Program-made: the position numbers and the translations under genes
The notes under the pieces: generated by a model
The model's database searches: none
The model's input: only the letters and a program-made list of their open reading frames with translations
What the model was told of the DNA's origin: nothing
Assembly: GCF_029892095.1 (NCBI RefSeq)
Contig: NZ_JARZAE010000004.1
Coordinates: 3,100,001-3,164,000, forward strand
Direction of reading: 5' to 3'
Source of the DNA: Kitasatospora sp. MAP12-44
GTDB lineage: Bacteria; Actinomycetota; Actinomycetes; Streptomycetales; Streptomycetaceae
Length of the DNA: 64,000 nt
Shown: in pieces, positions 53,312 to 63,286 of the stretch
How the letters are laid out: the number at the start of each line of letters is the position of its first letter
Numbering within the stretch: position 1 is the first letter of the stretch

Positions 53312-53941
53312 TCACACCGTGGACACCACCACGGTCTTCGCCGCCTTGTCGTGGACGCACTGCTGGTACGGCTTGTCGAAGACTCCGAACATGCCGTCTG
53401 CCACCCACCACAGGCCGCAGCACAGCACCGCGGGCAGCGTGTACACCACGGCCCGCGTCCAGCCGGCCGAGCCGACCGGCTCGCTCCCGTCGATCAGCAT
53501 GGCGACCCGGACGTTCATCACCTTCTTGCCCAGGGTCTGGCCGTCCCGGGAGAGCATCACGCCCTCGTAGACCAGATAGAGGGCGTAGAAGAGCCAGACG
53601 CTACCGGTCCAACCGTTCCGGTTGCCGAAACCGGTGAACGGCAGGATCAGCAGCAGGGCGACGATCTGGATGAGCACGTAGTCGATCAGCCGGGCCACGA
53701 TCCGGTTGAACCACCTGCCGAGCGGCGGCATCCCAGGCACGGCGCCGTTGGTCGGCGCGCCGCGGCCGGACGGGCCGTATCCGGGGCTGCCGTCGTACGG
53801 GCCCCCGGGCCGCACGCCGTAGGGCGGGCCGCCGCCGAACGGCTCAGCGGACGGGGGCGGCGTGTCGAACGGCGGCTGCTTGTCGGAGGGGGGCTTGCCG
53901 CCCCCCTCCGGCTCGGGATCCGAGGGGTCATAGGTGCTCAT
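53312..53941 (-). CDS. RDD family membrane protein
   Basis: 209 residues. A Pro/Gly-rich cytoplasmic tail (1-90) precedes the RDD domain: 'RWFNRIVARLIDYVLIQIVA' has the Arg and two Asp-like positions (RxxxRLID), and 'YEGVMLSRDGQTLGKKVMNV' the loop. Three membrane helices. The function of RDD proteins is unknown; a few are linked to transport or differentiation. A second RDD protein is encoded just upstream on the same strand. Confidence 0.9.
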   Translation of the reverse strand: MSTYDPSDPEPEGGGKPPSDKQPPFDTPPPSAEPFGGGPPYGVRPGGPYDGSPGYGPSGRGAPTNGAVPGMPPLGRWFNRIVARLIDYVLIQIVALLLILPFTGFGNRNGWTGSVWLFYALYLVYEGVMLSRDGQTLGKKVMNVRVAMLIDGSEPVGSAGWTRAVVYTLPAVLCCGLWWVADGMFGVFDKPYQQCVHDKAAKTVVVSTV

Positions 53942-53982
53942 GCTGAGAGTAGATCACCGTAAATACTATGATGTGCTGATAT

Positions 53983-55215
53983 TTAGCCCGTTTTGTCCAG
54001 GCGCCCCTCGACCACCTTGGTACCGGCGGCCCGGTCGTGCCAGCCTCGCCGCGCCTGACGGTCGGACAACGCGCTGAACAGTAGGGCGAACAGGCCGACG
54101 ATCGTCAGCATCGACAGCTGCCTGACCAGCCATCGGAGCAGCGAACGCCCCAGTGCCGGCGGTCGGCGGGCGTCCGCTGCGACGACTCGCAGGCCGAGCA
54201 GCCGCTTGCCCAGCGTCCGGCCGGTGCGGGCGGTCGGGAGCACCTCGCCGAGGAAGCCCGCGATCAGCAGGACGCCCAGCAGCAGCACGAGCCGTCCGAC
54301 CACCACGCCGTCGAGCAGCCACACCTGCACCTCATGCCCGGTCAGCAGGCTGGCGGCACGCGCCTGGGCCACCCTGGCCTGGATGCGTCCCTCGGTGTCG
54401 GCGAGGAACGGGAGCACGGTCGCCGCACCGACGGCGACGAGCACCACGCTGTCCAGCAGCTGCGCGGCCGCCCGCCGTCCGAGCCCCGCCGCCCGCGCGG
54501 GGACGGGCCGCGCGGGGGTGCGCCGTTCGACGGCGGACGAGCGCTTGCGATGCACGGCGGCCGCCGCGCCGCCCCCGGACCGGCCACCGGACCCACCACT
54601 AGACCCGGAAGTCGGCTCGGCCGACTTCCGCAACGCGGGAAGAGCCGCGGAGACAGGCGCGGGCACGGACACGGGCACCGGCGCGGGCGCAGGCACGGGG
54701 ACGACAGCAGGCACCGGAGCAGCAGCCGGAGCAGGAGCGGGTGCGGGGGCAGCCGCCTCGCCCCCCTCCGGGATGCCCCACGACACCCACCGCGGCGCCG
54801 ACCCCGTCTCCATCAGCCCGCGCTGCGCCTGCGGATCCGCCCGCCAGGCGGAGGACGACGACGCCTCCACCGGCTGCGGCGCTATGGCGAACGACGCCCC
54901 CGCCGACGTCTGGTCCAGGAACACCGGCCCGGTCTCCGCAACCTGCGCGACCGCACCCTGCGCGACCGGGCCCTGCGCGGCCGGCATCGCCACCGGCGGC
55001 GGGATGTACCGCGCGTTCGGCCGCGGGTTCGGCCGCACCGCGAACCGCGGCACCTCCAGCACCTCACCCGCCGCAGGCGCCGCCCTGCTGGTACCGGGCA
55101 CCCAGGCGCCGCCGTTCCAGTAGCGCACGAACCCCGGGACCGACGGGTCCGGGTAGTAACCGGGCGAGGGGACGACGGCCGTGTCCGCACCGCCGACCGA
55201 GGTCTGGTCCGACAT
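53983..55215 (-). CDS. DUF2510 and RDD domain membrane protein
   Basis: 410 residues. 'PSPGYYPDPSVPGFVRYWNG' is DUF2510 (about 15-45). A low-complexity region with repeated APAPAP/PVPV follows (about 100-240), then an RDD domain with 'LGRRAAAQLLDSVVLVAVGA' and 'TARTGRTLGKRLLGLRVVAA'. The RDD signature here is RxxAxxLD, as expected. Typical of actinobacteria, where such proteins sit at the envelope. Together with the next gene it forms a two-gene RDD unit. Confidence 0.9.
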   Translation of the reverse strand: MSDQTSVGGADTAVVPSPGYYPDPSVPGFVRYWNGGAWVPGTSRAAPAAGEVLEVPRFAVRPNPRPNARYIPPPVAMPAAQGPVAQGAVAQVAETGPVFLDQTSAGASFAIAPQPVEASSSSAWRADPQAQRGLMETGSAPRWVSWGIPEGGEAAAPAPAPAPAAAPVPAVVPVPAPAPVPVSVPAPVSAALPALRKSAEPTSGSSGGSGGRSGGGAAAAVHRKRSSAVERRTPARPVPARAAGLGRRAAAQLLDSVVLVAVGAATVLPFLADTEGRIQARVAQARAASLLTGHEVQVWLLDGVVVGRLVLLLGVLLIAGFLGEVLPTARTGRTLGKRLLGLRVVAADARRPPALGRSLLRWLVRQLSMLTIVGLFALLFSALSDRQARRGWHDRAAGTKVVEGRLDKTG

Positions 55216-55498
55216 TCAGATCTACTCTCCTGTGCACAGCCGACGGGACACACGCCACGTCGCCGGACAGTCACAAAGGGTAGTGCCTCCGGGCTCGCCC
55301 GGACGGAAGTTGTCGATTCACGGGACGCCCGAGCGCTCGGCACGCTTGGCTGTCTGCTGACGGCTGTCCGCGTCCCGCGCTGTGGAACCGCGCCGTGAAA
55401 TCCGGCCCGAGAAGGTGTGTAAGAACCACCCCTCCCCGCACTCTCCATGGTGACAAGGCCTTCGGAAAGGCCCGAGCAGGACAGAGAGGAACCCGATC

Positions 55499-55915
55499 AT
55501 GGACCGCCGGCTGAGCGTGGTCGAGCACGAGCTCGAACTGAACCTGGTGCTCTCCCCCGAGCGCAGCGTGCCCGTCCCGGCCCGACTCTCGTACGGGAGT
55601 CACGACCCGTACGCCGTCCACATCACCTTCCACCTCGACACCGGGACCCCGGTGACCTGGGTGTTCTCACGGGAACTGCTGGTCGAGGGAACGTTCCGCC
55701 CGTGCGGGCAGGGCGACGTGCGGGTCTGGCCGACCCGGGCCGGCCGGCGCAGCGTGCTGTGCCTCGCGCTGACCTCGCCGGCCGGTGACGCACTGCTGGA
55801 GGCGCCGCTGCCGGCGGTCGCCGCATGGCTGGAGCGGGCGCACCGGCTGGTGCCCCCGGGCAGCGAGCTGGGTGTGCTGGACCTCGACAGCTCGCTCGCC
55901 GAGCTGCTGGCGTGA
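55499..55915 (+). CDS. ssgG: SsgA-family sporulation protein (SsgG-like)
   Basis: 138 residues from ATG 55499. 'LVLSPERSVPVPARLSYGSH', 'DPYAVHITFHLDTGTPVTWV', 'FSRELLVEGTFRPCGQGDVR' and 'LALTSPAGDALLEAPLPAVA' are the conserved blocks of SsgA-like proteins, which guide cell division and wall assembly in sporulating streptomycetes. The position next to a GT87 gene and near hpd resembles the SsgG locus as I recall it, so the subtype is inference. The preceding 283 bp contain no gene; its promoter should lie there. Confidence 0.88.
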   Translation: MDRRLSVVEHELELNLVLSPERSVPVPARLSYGSHDPYAVHITFHLDTGTPVTWVFSRELLVEGTFRPCGQGDVRVWPTRAGRRSVLCLALTSPAGDALLEAPLPAVAAWLERAHRLVPPGSELGVLDLDSSLAELLA

Positions 55916-55956
55916 CGCGAGCGGCGACGGCAGCGGTCCGGTACGGGCAGGGAGCG

Positions 55957-57348
55957 TCAGCGCGCCGCGGGGGTGCGCTGAGCCTCCACCCGCTCGCTCT
56001 GGCGCGGCAGGCGTCCCAGCGGCTCGCCCGCGGCCAGCCGCCGCGCCCGGACCCGCAGCGCGGTGAGCACGATGAAGCAGATCCCGACCAGCGGGTACAT
56101 GCCCGCCGGGATCTGCTTGAGCAGCCCCATCTGCAGGTTGGTCAGGCCCTTGTGCGGCACCAGCCACATCGAGAAGGAGCAGAACGCCAGCGCCGTCGCA
56201 CCGAAGATCACCCGCCAGCGCGCCCGCCGCACCGCGGCCGGCCGCGAGCGCTCGTGCGCGGCCTCCGCCGCCAGCAGCACGAGCACCGGCACGCACCACA
56301 CCCAGTGGTGGGTCCAGCTGATCGGCGAGATCAGCACCGCGGTGATCGCCGCGCAGCAGACGCCCCACGCCTCCGCCCGCGGCAGCCAGCGCGCGCTGCG
56401 GTAGGCCCAGGCGGCGGTGGCCAGCCCGCCCACCGCGACGAGCGCGGCCAGCAGCGTGGCGGCCGTCCCCGGGTCCGCTAGGTGCAGGAAGCGGGCGGCG
56501 ACCCCGCGCAGCGACTGGTTGTCGACGATGTAGGTCTTGCCGACCCGCGAGGAGTCGTAGAGGTACTTGGTCCAGAACCCGTACGTGGCGCTGGGCAGCA
56601 CCGCGCCGCCGATGGCGAAGGTGACGAGGAAGGTGAAGCCGGCCACGAAGGCGGCCCGGACCCGGCCGGTGATCAGCAGGTAGACCGCGAAGAGGCCCGG
56701 CGTGAGCTTCATCCCGGCCGCGATGCCGATCCCGACGCCCTTCCAGCGGTGGCCGTCGGAGCGGGTCAGGTCCCAGAGCACCAGGCAGACCAGGATCAGG
56801 TTGATCTGGCCGTACCGCAGCGTCGTGAACACCGGCTCCAGCCAGACGCCGAGCCCGGCGACCAGCACCACCCCGACCGGACGGACCTCCCGGCGCGGCC
56901 AGCCGACCAGCCGGAACGCCAGCAGCGCGGTCAGCCCCAGCAGCGCGACATTGCCGATCGTGATCGCCACCCGCAGGAAGCTCACGGCGAACCAGGTGGT
57001 CGGCACGAAGAGCATCGCGGCGAAGGGCGGGTAGGTGGCGGGGAGGTTCCACTGGGTGACCCGCAGCGCGTACAGGTCGCGCCCGTTGGCGACGGCGGCG
57101 CCCTCGGCCCGGTACACCATCATGTCGACCATCGAGGTGCCGATGAAGTGCCGGACGACGGCGTAGCCGAGCAGCGACACCGCTGCCACCAGCAGCGCCA
57201 TGCGCAACGGCCGCTGCGGGGCCTCCCGCACCGCACGTAGCGGCTCGGTCACCCGCTGCCGCCACGTGCGGGAAGGAGCGGGGACGGGCCTCGGTCCGGC
57301 ACCTGCCGTCCGTTGGTCCTGCTGCACCGCTGTCACTACCTGCTCCAT
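55957..57348 (-). CDS. Polyprenol-sugar-dependent glycosyltransferase (GT87/DUF2029 type)
   Basis: 463 residues from ATG 57348. About ten membrane helices. After the first helix, 'IGTSMVDMMVYRAEGAAVAN' with 'YRAEG' and 'PATYPPFAAMLFVP' are the usual first-loop signatures of GT-C enzymes of the GT87 mannosyltransferase group. The later 'GIGIAAGMKLTPGLFAVYLL' and 'ISWTHHWVWCVPVLVLLA' are also typical. It likely transfers mannose or another sugar from polyprenyl phosphate to envelope glycans. Converges on the SsgA-like gene. Confidence 0.88.
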   Translation of the reverse strand: MEQVVTAVQQDQRTAGAGPRPVPAPSRTWRQRVTEPLRAVREAPQRPLRMALLVAAVSLLGYAVVRHFIGTSMVDMMVYRAEGAAVANGRDLYALRVTQWNLPATYPPFAAMLFVPTTWFAVSFLRVAITIGNVALLGLTALLAFRLVGWPRREVRPVGVVLVAGLGVWLEPVFTTLRYGQINLILVCLVLWDLTRSDGHRWKGVGIGIAAGMKLTPGLFAVYLLITGRVRAAFVAGFTFLVTFAIGGAVLPSATYGFWTKYLYDSSRVGKTYIVDNQSLRGVAARFLHLADPGTAATLLAALVAVGGLATAAWAYRSARWLPRAEAWGVCCAAITAVLISPISWTHHWVWCVPVLVLLAAEAAHERSRPAAVRRARWRVIFGATALAFCSFSMWLVPHKGLTNLQMGLLKQIPAGMYPLVGICFIVLTALRVRARRLAAGEPLGRLPRQSERVEAQRTPAAR

Positions 57349-57415
57349 CCGCCGGTCGGTCGACCAACAAACGACCATACCGGAGAGCCTTGAACTCAGC
57401 CCTTGATCATTTTAT

Positions 57416-58942
57416 TCAGCCGGTGTACGCACCGAGTGCCCGGGTGAAGTCGAGCGGCTGCTGCGCGATGCTGCTGCAGCTGGCGTCCGCGTACGACTTG
57501 GCGCCGCCGTCGCAGGGCTTGTCGCGGGTGCCGGACCACATCGCCAGCCAGGCCAGGTGCTTGGTCTTGGCGAAGGCGGCGAGCTGGTCGGCGTCGGCCA
57601 CCGTGAAGACCTCGGAGGCGACGTCGTTGACGCCGATCATCGGGGTCACCGCGACCTTCGCCCAGGCGGCCGCGTCGCTCAGGCCGAGCACGCTCTTGAC
57701 CTGGGCCTGGGTGGCGGTGGCCGCGTCGATGGCGTACGTGCCCATCTGGCCGCCGGGGTTGGGCGCGACGCCGTCGCCGAAGTCCATCGCCATGATGTCG
57801 ACCGCGCCGATCCGCACGCCGTGGCTCTGCGCGTCGGTGAGCAGGTTGATGCCGTCCTGGGTCAGGCCGGTGGGCAGCGCGGGGAGGGTGAAGGAGACGT
57901 CCAGGCTCCTGCCCTTGCTCGCGGCGGTCTGCTGGAGCTGGGCGATGGCCTGGTCCCGGCGGGTGTTGGCGGCGGTGTCGGCCAGCGCGCCGCCCTCGAC
58001 GTCGAAGTCGATCCGGGTCAGGCCGTACGCGTCGATGGCCTGCTGGTACGCGCCGGCCAGGTCGGCCGCCGAGCCGCAGGCCTGGGCCAGCTCGCTGCCG
58101 TTGGCGCCGCCGAAGGAGACCCGGACGTCGCCGCCGATCGCCCGCAGCGCGCCGATCTGCGCGGCGACGGGGTCGGCGGTGAGGTCGCTGACGCCGCCCC
58201 ACTTCGGGGTGCAGCCGCCGCCCGACACAATGAAGGCGAGGTTGAAGTTCTTCACCCCGGTCGCCTTGGCCGTCGCGACCAGGTCGTAGGGCGGGTAGAG
58301 CGAGGTGTCGACGTACGGGGCGAAGCCGGCGCCGCCCGCCACCGGCACGGGCACCGGCGTCGGGGTGGGCGTCGGGGTCGGGGTCGGCGTAGGGGTCGGG
58401 GTCGGCGTAGGGGTCGGGGTCGGGGTCGGCGTAGGCGTCGGGGTGGAGGTGGAGGTAGGCCGCCCCGACGGCACCGGCGTGGGCCCGTCCCCCGCCTTGC
58501 ACGAGACGTCGTTGATCAGGCAGTTGCCCGGCTCGTCCTGCGCCGCACCCGAGCCCTCCACCACGAAGCCCACGTCCACGCTCTGCCCCGGGTCGAGGTG
58601 CTTGCTCCAGGCCTGCGGCTTCACCGTGACGTGCTGCCCGGAGAGCGTGAAGCCCGCGTTCCAGAGCGAGTCGATCTTCGCGCCGGCCGGCAGGTCGAAG
58701 GCCAGCGTCCAGTCGTCGATCGCGCTGCCAGTGGTGTTGCTGACCAGGTACTGGCCGGTGTAGCCGCTGTCCCAGCTGCTGGTCCTGGTGTAGACGGCGC
58801 CGACCGAGGCGGCGCTGGCCGAGGAGGCCAGGACCACCGCGCCGCCCGCGAGGACGGCCGCGGCGACCGCGCTCGCGCTGAGGACGACGCCCTTGCGGCT
58901 GCGGCGGCGGTGGCGGATACGGCGGGTGGGCTGGTTCGTCAT
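57416..58942 (-). CDS. Secreted GH18 chitinase with CBM2-like domain
   Basis: 508 residues. A twin-Arg-rich N-terminus and signal ('VLSASAVAAAVLAGGAVVLA') are followed by a CBM2-like domain (about 45-135, with 'SNTTGSAIDDWTLAFDLPAG'). A (PT)n linker leads to a GH18 catalytic domain from about 205 ('FAPYVDTSLYPPYDLVATAK'). The catalytic DxDxE is in 'LTRIDFDVEGGAL' (near 57,995-58,010) and 'VDIMAMDFGDGV' follows. It belongs to the ChiC/ChiD-like class of streptomycete chitinases. No dre site is visible in the 150 bp upstream. Confidence 0.93.
   Translation of the reverse strand: MTNQPTRRIRHRRRSRKGVVLSASAVAAAVLAGGAVVLASSASAASVGAVYTRTSSWDSGYTGQYLVSNTTGSAIDDWTLAFDLPAGAKIDSLWNAGFTLSGQHVTVKPQAWSKHLDPGQSVDVGFVVEGSGAAQDEPGNCLINDVSCKAGDGPTPVPSGRPTSTSTPTPTPTPTPTPTPTPTPTPTPTPTPTPTPVPVPVAGGAGFAPYVDTSLYPPYDLVATAKATGVKNFNLAFIVSGGGCTPKWGGVSDLTADPVAAQIGALRAIGGDVRVSFGGANGSELAQACGSAADLAGAYQQAIDAYGLTRIDFDVEGGALADTAANTRRDQAIAQLQQTAASKGRSLDVSFTLPALPTGLTQDGINLLTDAQSHGVRIGAVDIMAMDFGDGVAPNPGGQMGTYAIDAATATQAQVKSVLGLSDAAAWAKVAVTPMIGVNDVASEVFTVADADQLAAFAKTKHLAWLAMWSGTRDKPCDGGAKSYADASCSSIAQQPLDFTRALGAYTG
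58357..58460. repeat. Hexanucleotide-based repeat encoding the (Pro-Thr) linker of the chitinase
   Basis: On the plus strand the units GGGGTC, GGCGTC and GGCGTA recur about 17 times; translated on the minus strand they give (T-P)n. Slippage could change linker length without loss of frame. Confidence 0.8.
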
Positions 58943-59095
58943 GCTGGTGGTACCTCCGCGGGCGGGCGCAGTGCGAGGGAGAGCGGGGAAGGGAGTGAGC
59001 CGGAGGCGTGTCCCACCCCGGCGCCGCCGACGCTAGCGCCCCCGCGAGGCCGAAAACCGCCGCTCAGAGACGGGTAGAGGTCTCTTAGGGACCCG

Positions 59096-60529
59096 TTAAG
59101 GAACCCGCCGCCCCCGGCGCCGCCGGCGGGCGGTGCGCTGCGCCGGTGCGTCGCCGGTCTCCAGCCGCAGCCGGATCTCCGCGCCGCCGAGGCCGGCCGA
59201 GCGCCCGAGCGCCAGGTCGCCGCCGGTGGCCTCGGCGAGCTTGCGCACGATGTCCAGGCCGAGCCCGGTGGAGCCGTCCCCGCCGTCGCCCTCGCCGCGC
59301 CGCAGAGCGGCCGTCGGGTCGCCGAACCCCGCACCCGCGTCGCCGACCAGCACGATCACCGAGCTCCCGGTGGCCAGCACGTCCACCGAGAACGCGGTGC
59401 CCATCGCGGTGTGCCGGAAGACGTTGCCCAGCAGCGCGTCTACGGCGGCCGCCAGGTCGCCGCGCTGCACCGGGACGGGCGCCGGGGCGTCGGCGCCGGC
59501 CAGTTGCCAGCGGCGGCCCTCGTCCTCGGCGAGCGCCGACCAGAAGCCGACCCGCTCGCGCAGCACCTCGGCGGCGTCGCAGCCCACCGTGACGGCCGGC
59601 GCGTCCTCGGCCGGCCGGCGCGAGGAGCGGATGATCTGGTCCACCTCGCGCTCCAGTTGGCTGACCGCGTGCCGGGTCGCGTCGGCCGCGTCCCCGTCGC
59701 CCAGCAAGGCGGCGTTGAGCCGCAGCACGGTGAGCGGGGTGCGCAGCCGGTGCGACAGGTCGGCGGCCAACTCCCGTTCGGCGGCCAGCAGATGCACGAC
59801 CCGGTCGGCCATCGCGTTGAACGCGGCGGCGGCCTCCCGCAGTTCGGCCGGACTGCCGTCGACCTGCGGGCCCTCCACGGGCACCCGGACGGCCAGGTCC
59901 CCGGCGCCCAACGAGCGCGCGGCGCCCGCCAGTCGGCGGGCCGAGCCGACGATCCGCGAGCCCATCCGATCGGCCACCAGCACCGCGATGGCCACCAGCG
60001 ACAGGGCGACCAGCGACAGCACCAGCCAGGCGGTGCGCACGCCCCGGGTGAGGTCGCCGTCGGCGACGTACACCTCGACGACGGCGACCCGCGAGGTGCC
60101 CACGGCCACCGGCTGGAGCAGCGCGAAGCCGCCGGGGACGTGCACGGTCATCGAGCGGCCCTCGCCGCTCGCGGTGGAGACGTCGGGGTCGGCCGCCCGG
60201 GGCGCGCCGATGGTCACTCCCCGGGCTGCCGTGCTGCCGACCGGCGGCGGCAGGTGGACGGCGATCAGGCCCTGCGCGCCGGCGTCCGTACTGGCCATCG
60301 CGCGGGCCAGCGCGTCCTGGTCGGTGGTGATGGCCAGCGCGGGGCCGAGTGCGGCGGCCTGCCGGTCGGCGGCGGTGAAGGCGCGGTCGCGCGCGGTCTT
60401 CTGCACCATCAGGCCGAGCGGGATCAGGAAGGCCAGCGCGACCATCGTGGTGCCGGCCACCGCCGCCTTGACCAGCGCCCACCGCAGCGACTGGCCGGCG
60501 GCGGCGCGGCCGCCCCCGACCCGACTCAC
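59096..60529 (-). CDS. Sensor histidine kinase (HAMP, HisKA, HATPase)
   Basis: 477 residues from GTG 60529, overlapping the response-regulator stop (GTGA). Membrane helix (about 22-42), extracellular domain, second helix ('LVLSLVALSLVAIAVLVADR'), HAMP with 'LGAGDLAVRVPVEG', phosphoacceptor 'ELAADLSHRLRTPLTVLRLN', N-box 'LLGNVFRHTA', and G-boxes 'VGDAGAGFGD' and 'GSTGLGLDIVRKLAEATGG'. The ligand is unknown. Second gene of the pair. Confidence 0.94.
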   Translation of the reverse strand: MSRVGGGRAAAGQSLRWALVKAAVAGTTMVALAFLIPLGLMVQKTARDRAFTAADRQAAALGPALAITTDQDALARAMASTDAGAQGLIAVHLPPPVGSTAARGVTIGAPRAADPDVSTASGEGRSMTVHVPGGFALLQPVAVGTSRVAVVEVYVADGDLTRGVRTAWLVLSLVALSLVAIAVLVADRMGSRIVGSARRLAGAARSLGAGDLAVRVPVEGPQVDGSPAELREAAAAFNAMADRVVHLLAAERELAADLSHRLRTPLTVLRLNAALLGDGDAADATRHAVSQLEREVDQIIRSSRRPAEDAPAVTVGCDAAEVLRERVGFWSALAEDEGRRWQLAGADAPAPVPVQRGDLAAAVDALLGNVFRHTAMGTAFSVDVLATGSSVIVLVGDAGAGFGDPTAALRRGEGDGGDGSTGLGLDIVRKLAEATGGDLALGRSAGLGGAEIRLRLETGDAPAQRTARRRRRGRRVP

Positions 60530-61227
60530 GTCTGTCGGTCCGGATCGGCCGGGGCCTCCAGTCGGACGCCGACTCCGCGCACGGTGTGCAGGTAGCGCGG
60601 GTTGGAGGCGGTCTCGCCGAGCTTGCGGCGCAGCCAGGACAGGTGCACGTCGATGGTCTGGTCGCCGCCGTAGGTCTGCCGCCAGACCTCGGCCAGGATC
60701 TCCTTGCGCGGCACCACCACGCCGGGCCGGGCGGCCAGGAAGGCCAGCAGGTCGAACTCGCGCCGGGTCAGGTCCAGCGGCTGCCCGTCCAGCACCGCCT
60801 CGCGCCGCTGCGCGTCGATCGCCAGGCCGCCGACCCGCAGGATCTTGACGACCGGCGCCATGCCGCCGCCCAACCGGCGCAGCACGGCGGTCATCCGGGC
60901 CGTCAGGTGCTCGCCGGAGAAGGGCTTGACCAGGTAGTCGTCGGCGCCGTCGTTGAGCAGCCGGACGATCTCGGCCTCGTCGTCCCGGGCGGTGGAGATG
61001 ATCACCGGGACGTTGGTCAGGCCGCGGATCATCTTGAGCACCTCGCTGCCGTCCAGGTCGGGCAGGCCGAGGTCGAGGATGACCAGGTCGCAGCCGACCT
61101 GCGCGACCTCGCGCAGCGCCTCCAGCGCGGTGCCGACGCTGCGGACCGCGTGCCCGGACTCGGACAGGTGCCGGATCAGGGCGGAGCGTACGAAGGGGTC
61201 GTCCTCGACCACGAGCACTGTTGCCAT
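60526..61227 (-). CDS. Response regulator, OmpR/PhoB family
   Basis: 233 residues, ATG 61227. Receiver: 'VLVVEDDPFVRSALIRHLSE', phospho-Asp in 'LVILDLGLPDLDGSEVLKMI', and 'LLNDGADDYLVKPFSGEHLT'. Output: winged-helix with 'LTRREFDLLAFLAARPGVVV' and 'TIDVHLSWLRRKLGE'. First gene of a two-gene operon with the kinase. Divergent from the small exported protein gene at 61298, which might be a target. Confidence 0.95.
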   Translation of the reverse strand: MATVLVVEDDPFVRSALIRHLSESGHAVRSVGTALEALREVAQVGCDLVILDLGLPDLDGSEVLKMIRGLTNVPVIISTARDDEAEIVRLLNDGADDYLVKPFSGEHLTARMTAVLRRLGGGMAPVVKILRVGGLAIDAQRREAVLDGQPLDLTRREFDLLAFLAARPGVVVPRKEILAEVWRQTYGGDQTIDVHLSWLRRKLGETASNPRYLHTVRGVGVRLEAPADPDRQT

Positions 61228-61297
61228 GGCCCAGGACGGTACGCCATCGGCGGCCGGCTCTCCCCAGATCCCCCGGATGGGGCAGGATGGGCGGACG

Positions 61298-61834
61298 ATG
61301 CGAAGCGGACTGGTTCAGACGGGCGCCTGGGCGGCGGCCACCGGGGTGGCGGTGCTGCTCTCCTGGCTCGGTGTCAGCAGCGTGCTGTCCGACTCCGCGT
61401 TCGCGCCGCCGCTGCCACTGCCGGTCCCCGCCTCGGCTCCGCCCGCGCTGCCCGCACCGGTGGCCGCGAGCGCCTCGCCGTCCCCCTCGGCGCAGAGCGG
61501 CGCTACGGACGTCTCGGCCACCCAGCACCCGTCGGCGACCGCCTCCGCCGCACCCTCGCACCGGCCGCCGACGCCGGCCGCGACCTCGACCGACAGCGCC
61601 GCCGCCACCCCCGGCACGGTACAGAGCTACCTGGTGCCCGGCGGCCGGGTCGCCCTGGACATGCACCCGGACTCGGCCGACCTGGTCTCCGCCACTCCGG
61701 ACACCGGCTGGCAGATGCAGGTCTGGCACGGCGACCAGTGGCTGCGGATCGACTTCACCCTCGGCAGCTCCACCAACTCCGTCTTCGTGACCTGGAACGG
61801 CCACCCGCCGGACGTCCAGACCGTCGTGCGTTGA
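61298..61834 (+). CDS. Exported or membrane-anchored protein of unknown function
   Basis: 178 residues from ATG 61298; ATG 61277 also possible. An N-terminal hydrophobic segment ('AWAAATGVAVLLSWLGVSSV') is followed by a Pro/Ala/Ser-rich linker of about 80 residues, then a compact C-terminal domain with 'QSYLVPGGRVALDMHPDSAD' and 'GWQMQVWHGDQWLRIDFTLG'. A tryptophan-rich small beta domain is likely. Divergent from the OmpR-type regulator, suggesting linked control. Seen repeatedly in streptomycetes without known role. Confidence 0.75.
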   Translation: MRSGLVQTGAWAAATGVAVLLSWLGVSSVLSDSAFAPPLPLPVPASAPPALPAPVAASASPSPSAQSGATDVSATQHPSATASAAPSHRPPTPAATSTDSAAATPGTVQSYLVPGGRVALDMHPDSADLVSATPDTGWQMQVWHGDQWLRIDFTLGSSTNSVFVTWNGHPPDVQTVVR

Positions 61835-61860
61835 AGCGTGCGTTGAAGACGGCCACGCAC

Positions 61861-61896
61861 GCCGAGCCCCGGGTCGGACGGGACCCGGGGCTCGGC
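61861..61896. terminator. Bidirectional terminator between the exported protein and HPPD genes
   Basis: Perfect 15-bp stem (61861-61875 with 61882-61896), loop of six bases, between converging stops at 61834 and 61916. Confidence 0.85.
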
Positions 61897-61915
61897 TGCG
61901 CTATCCGCGCGGTGA

Positions 61916-63214
<1,299 letters not shown>

Positions 63215-63226
63215 TCAAGGTGTGTC

Positions 63227-63261
63227 GTCCGGCCGGACAATACCGACGTCGGCTGTACAGC
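63227..63261. promoter_or_regulatory. Two palindromes in the hpd/Lrp divergent promoter region
   Basis: GTCCGGCCGGAC at 63227-63238 and GCTGTACAGC at 63252-63261 are perfect inverted repeats 13 bases apart, 26-60 bases upstream of the Lrp-family ATG. They are candidate operators for the regulator at its own gene and at hpd. Unverified. Confidence 0.45.
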
Positions 63262-63286
63262 TTGTCCAGTGGAAGAAGACTCCGCC

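Noticed and set aside
58784..58799. Dre-like TGGTGTAGAC inside the chitinase gene.
   Set aside because: Only one half matches, and the bases encode conserved residues (Val-Tyr-Thr) of the CBM domain, so coincidence is the simpler reading. A similar half-site near 23,117 also lies in coding DNA.
59096..61804. One very long minus-strand open frame of about 900 codons covering the kinase, the response regulator and beyond.
   Set aside because: Its upstream two thirds is an out-of-frame shadow: the response regulator at 60526-61227 is in another frame with all motifs, and the kinase starts at GTG 60529 within the frame. High GC removes stops and creates such frames.
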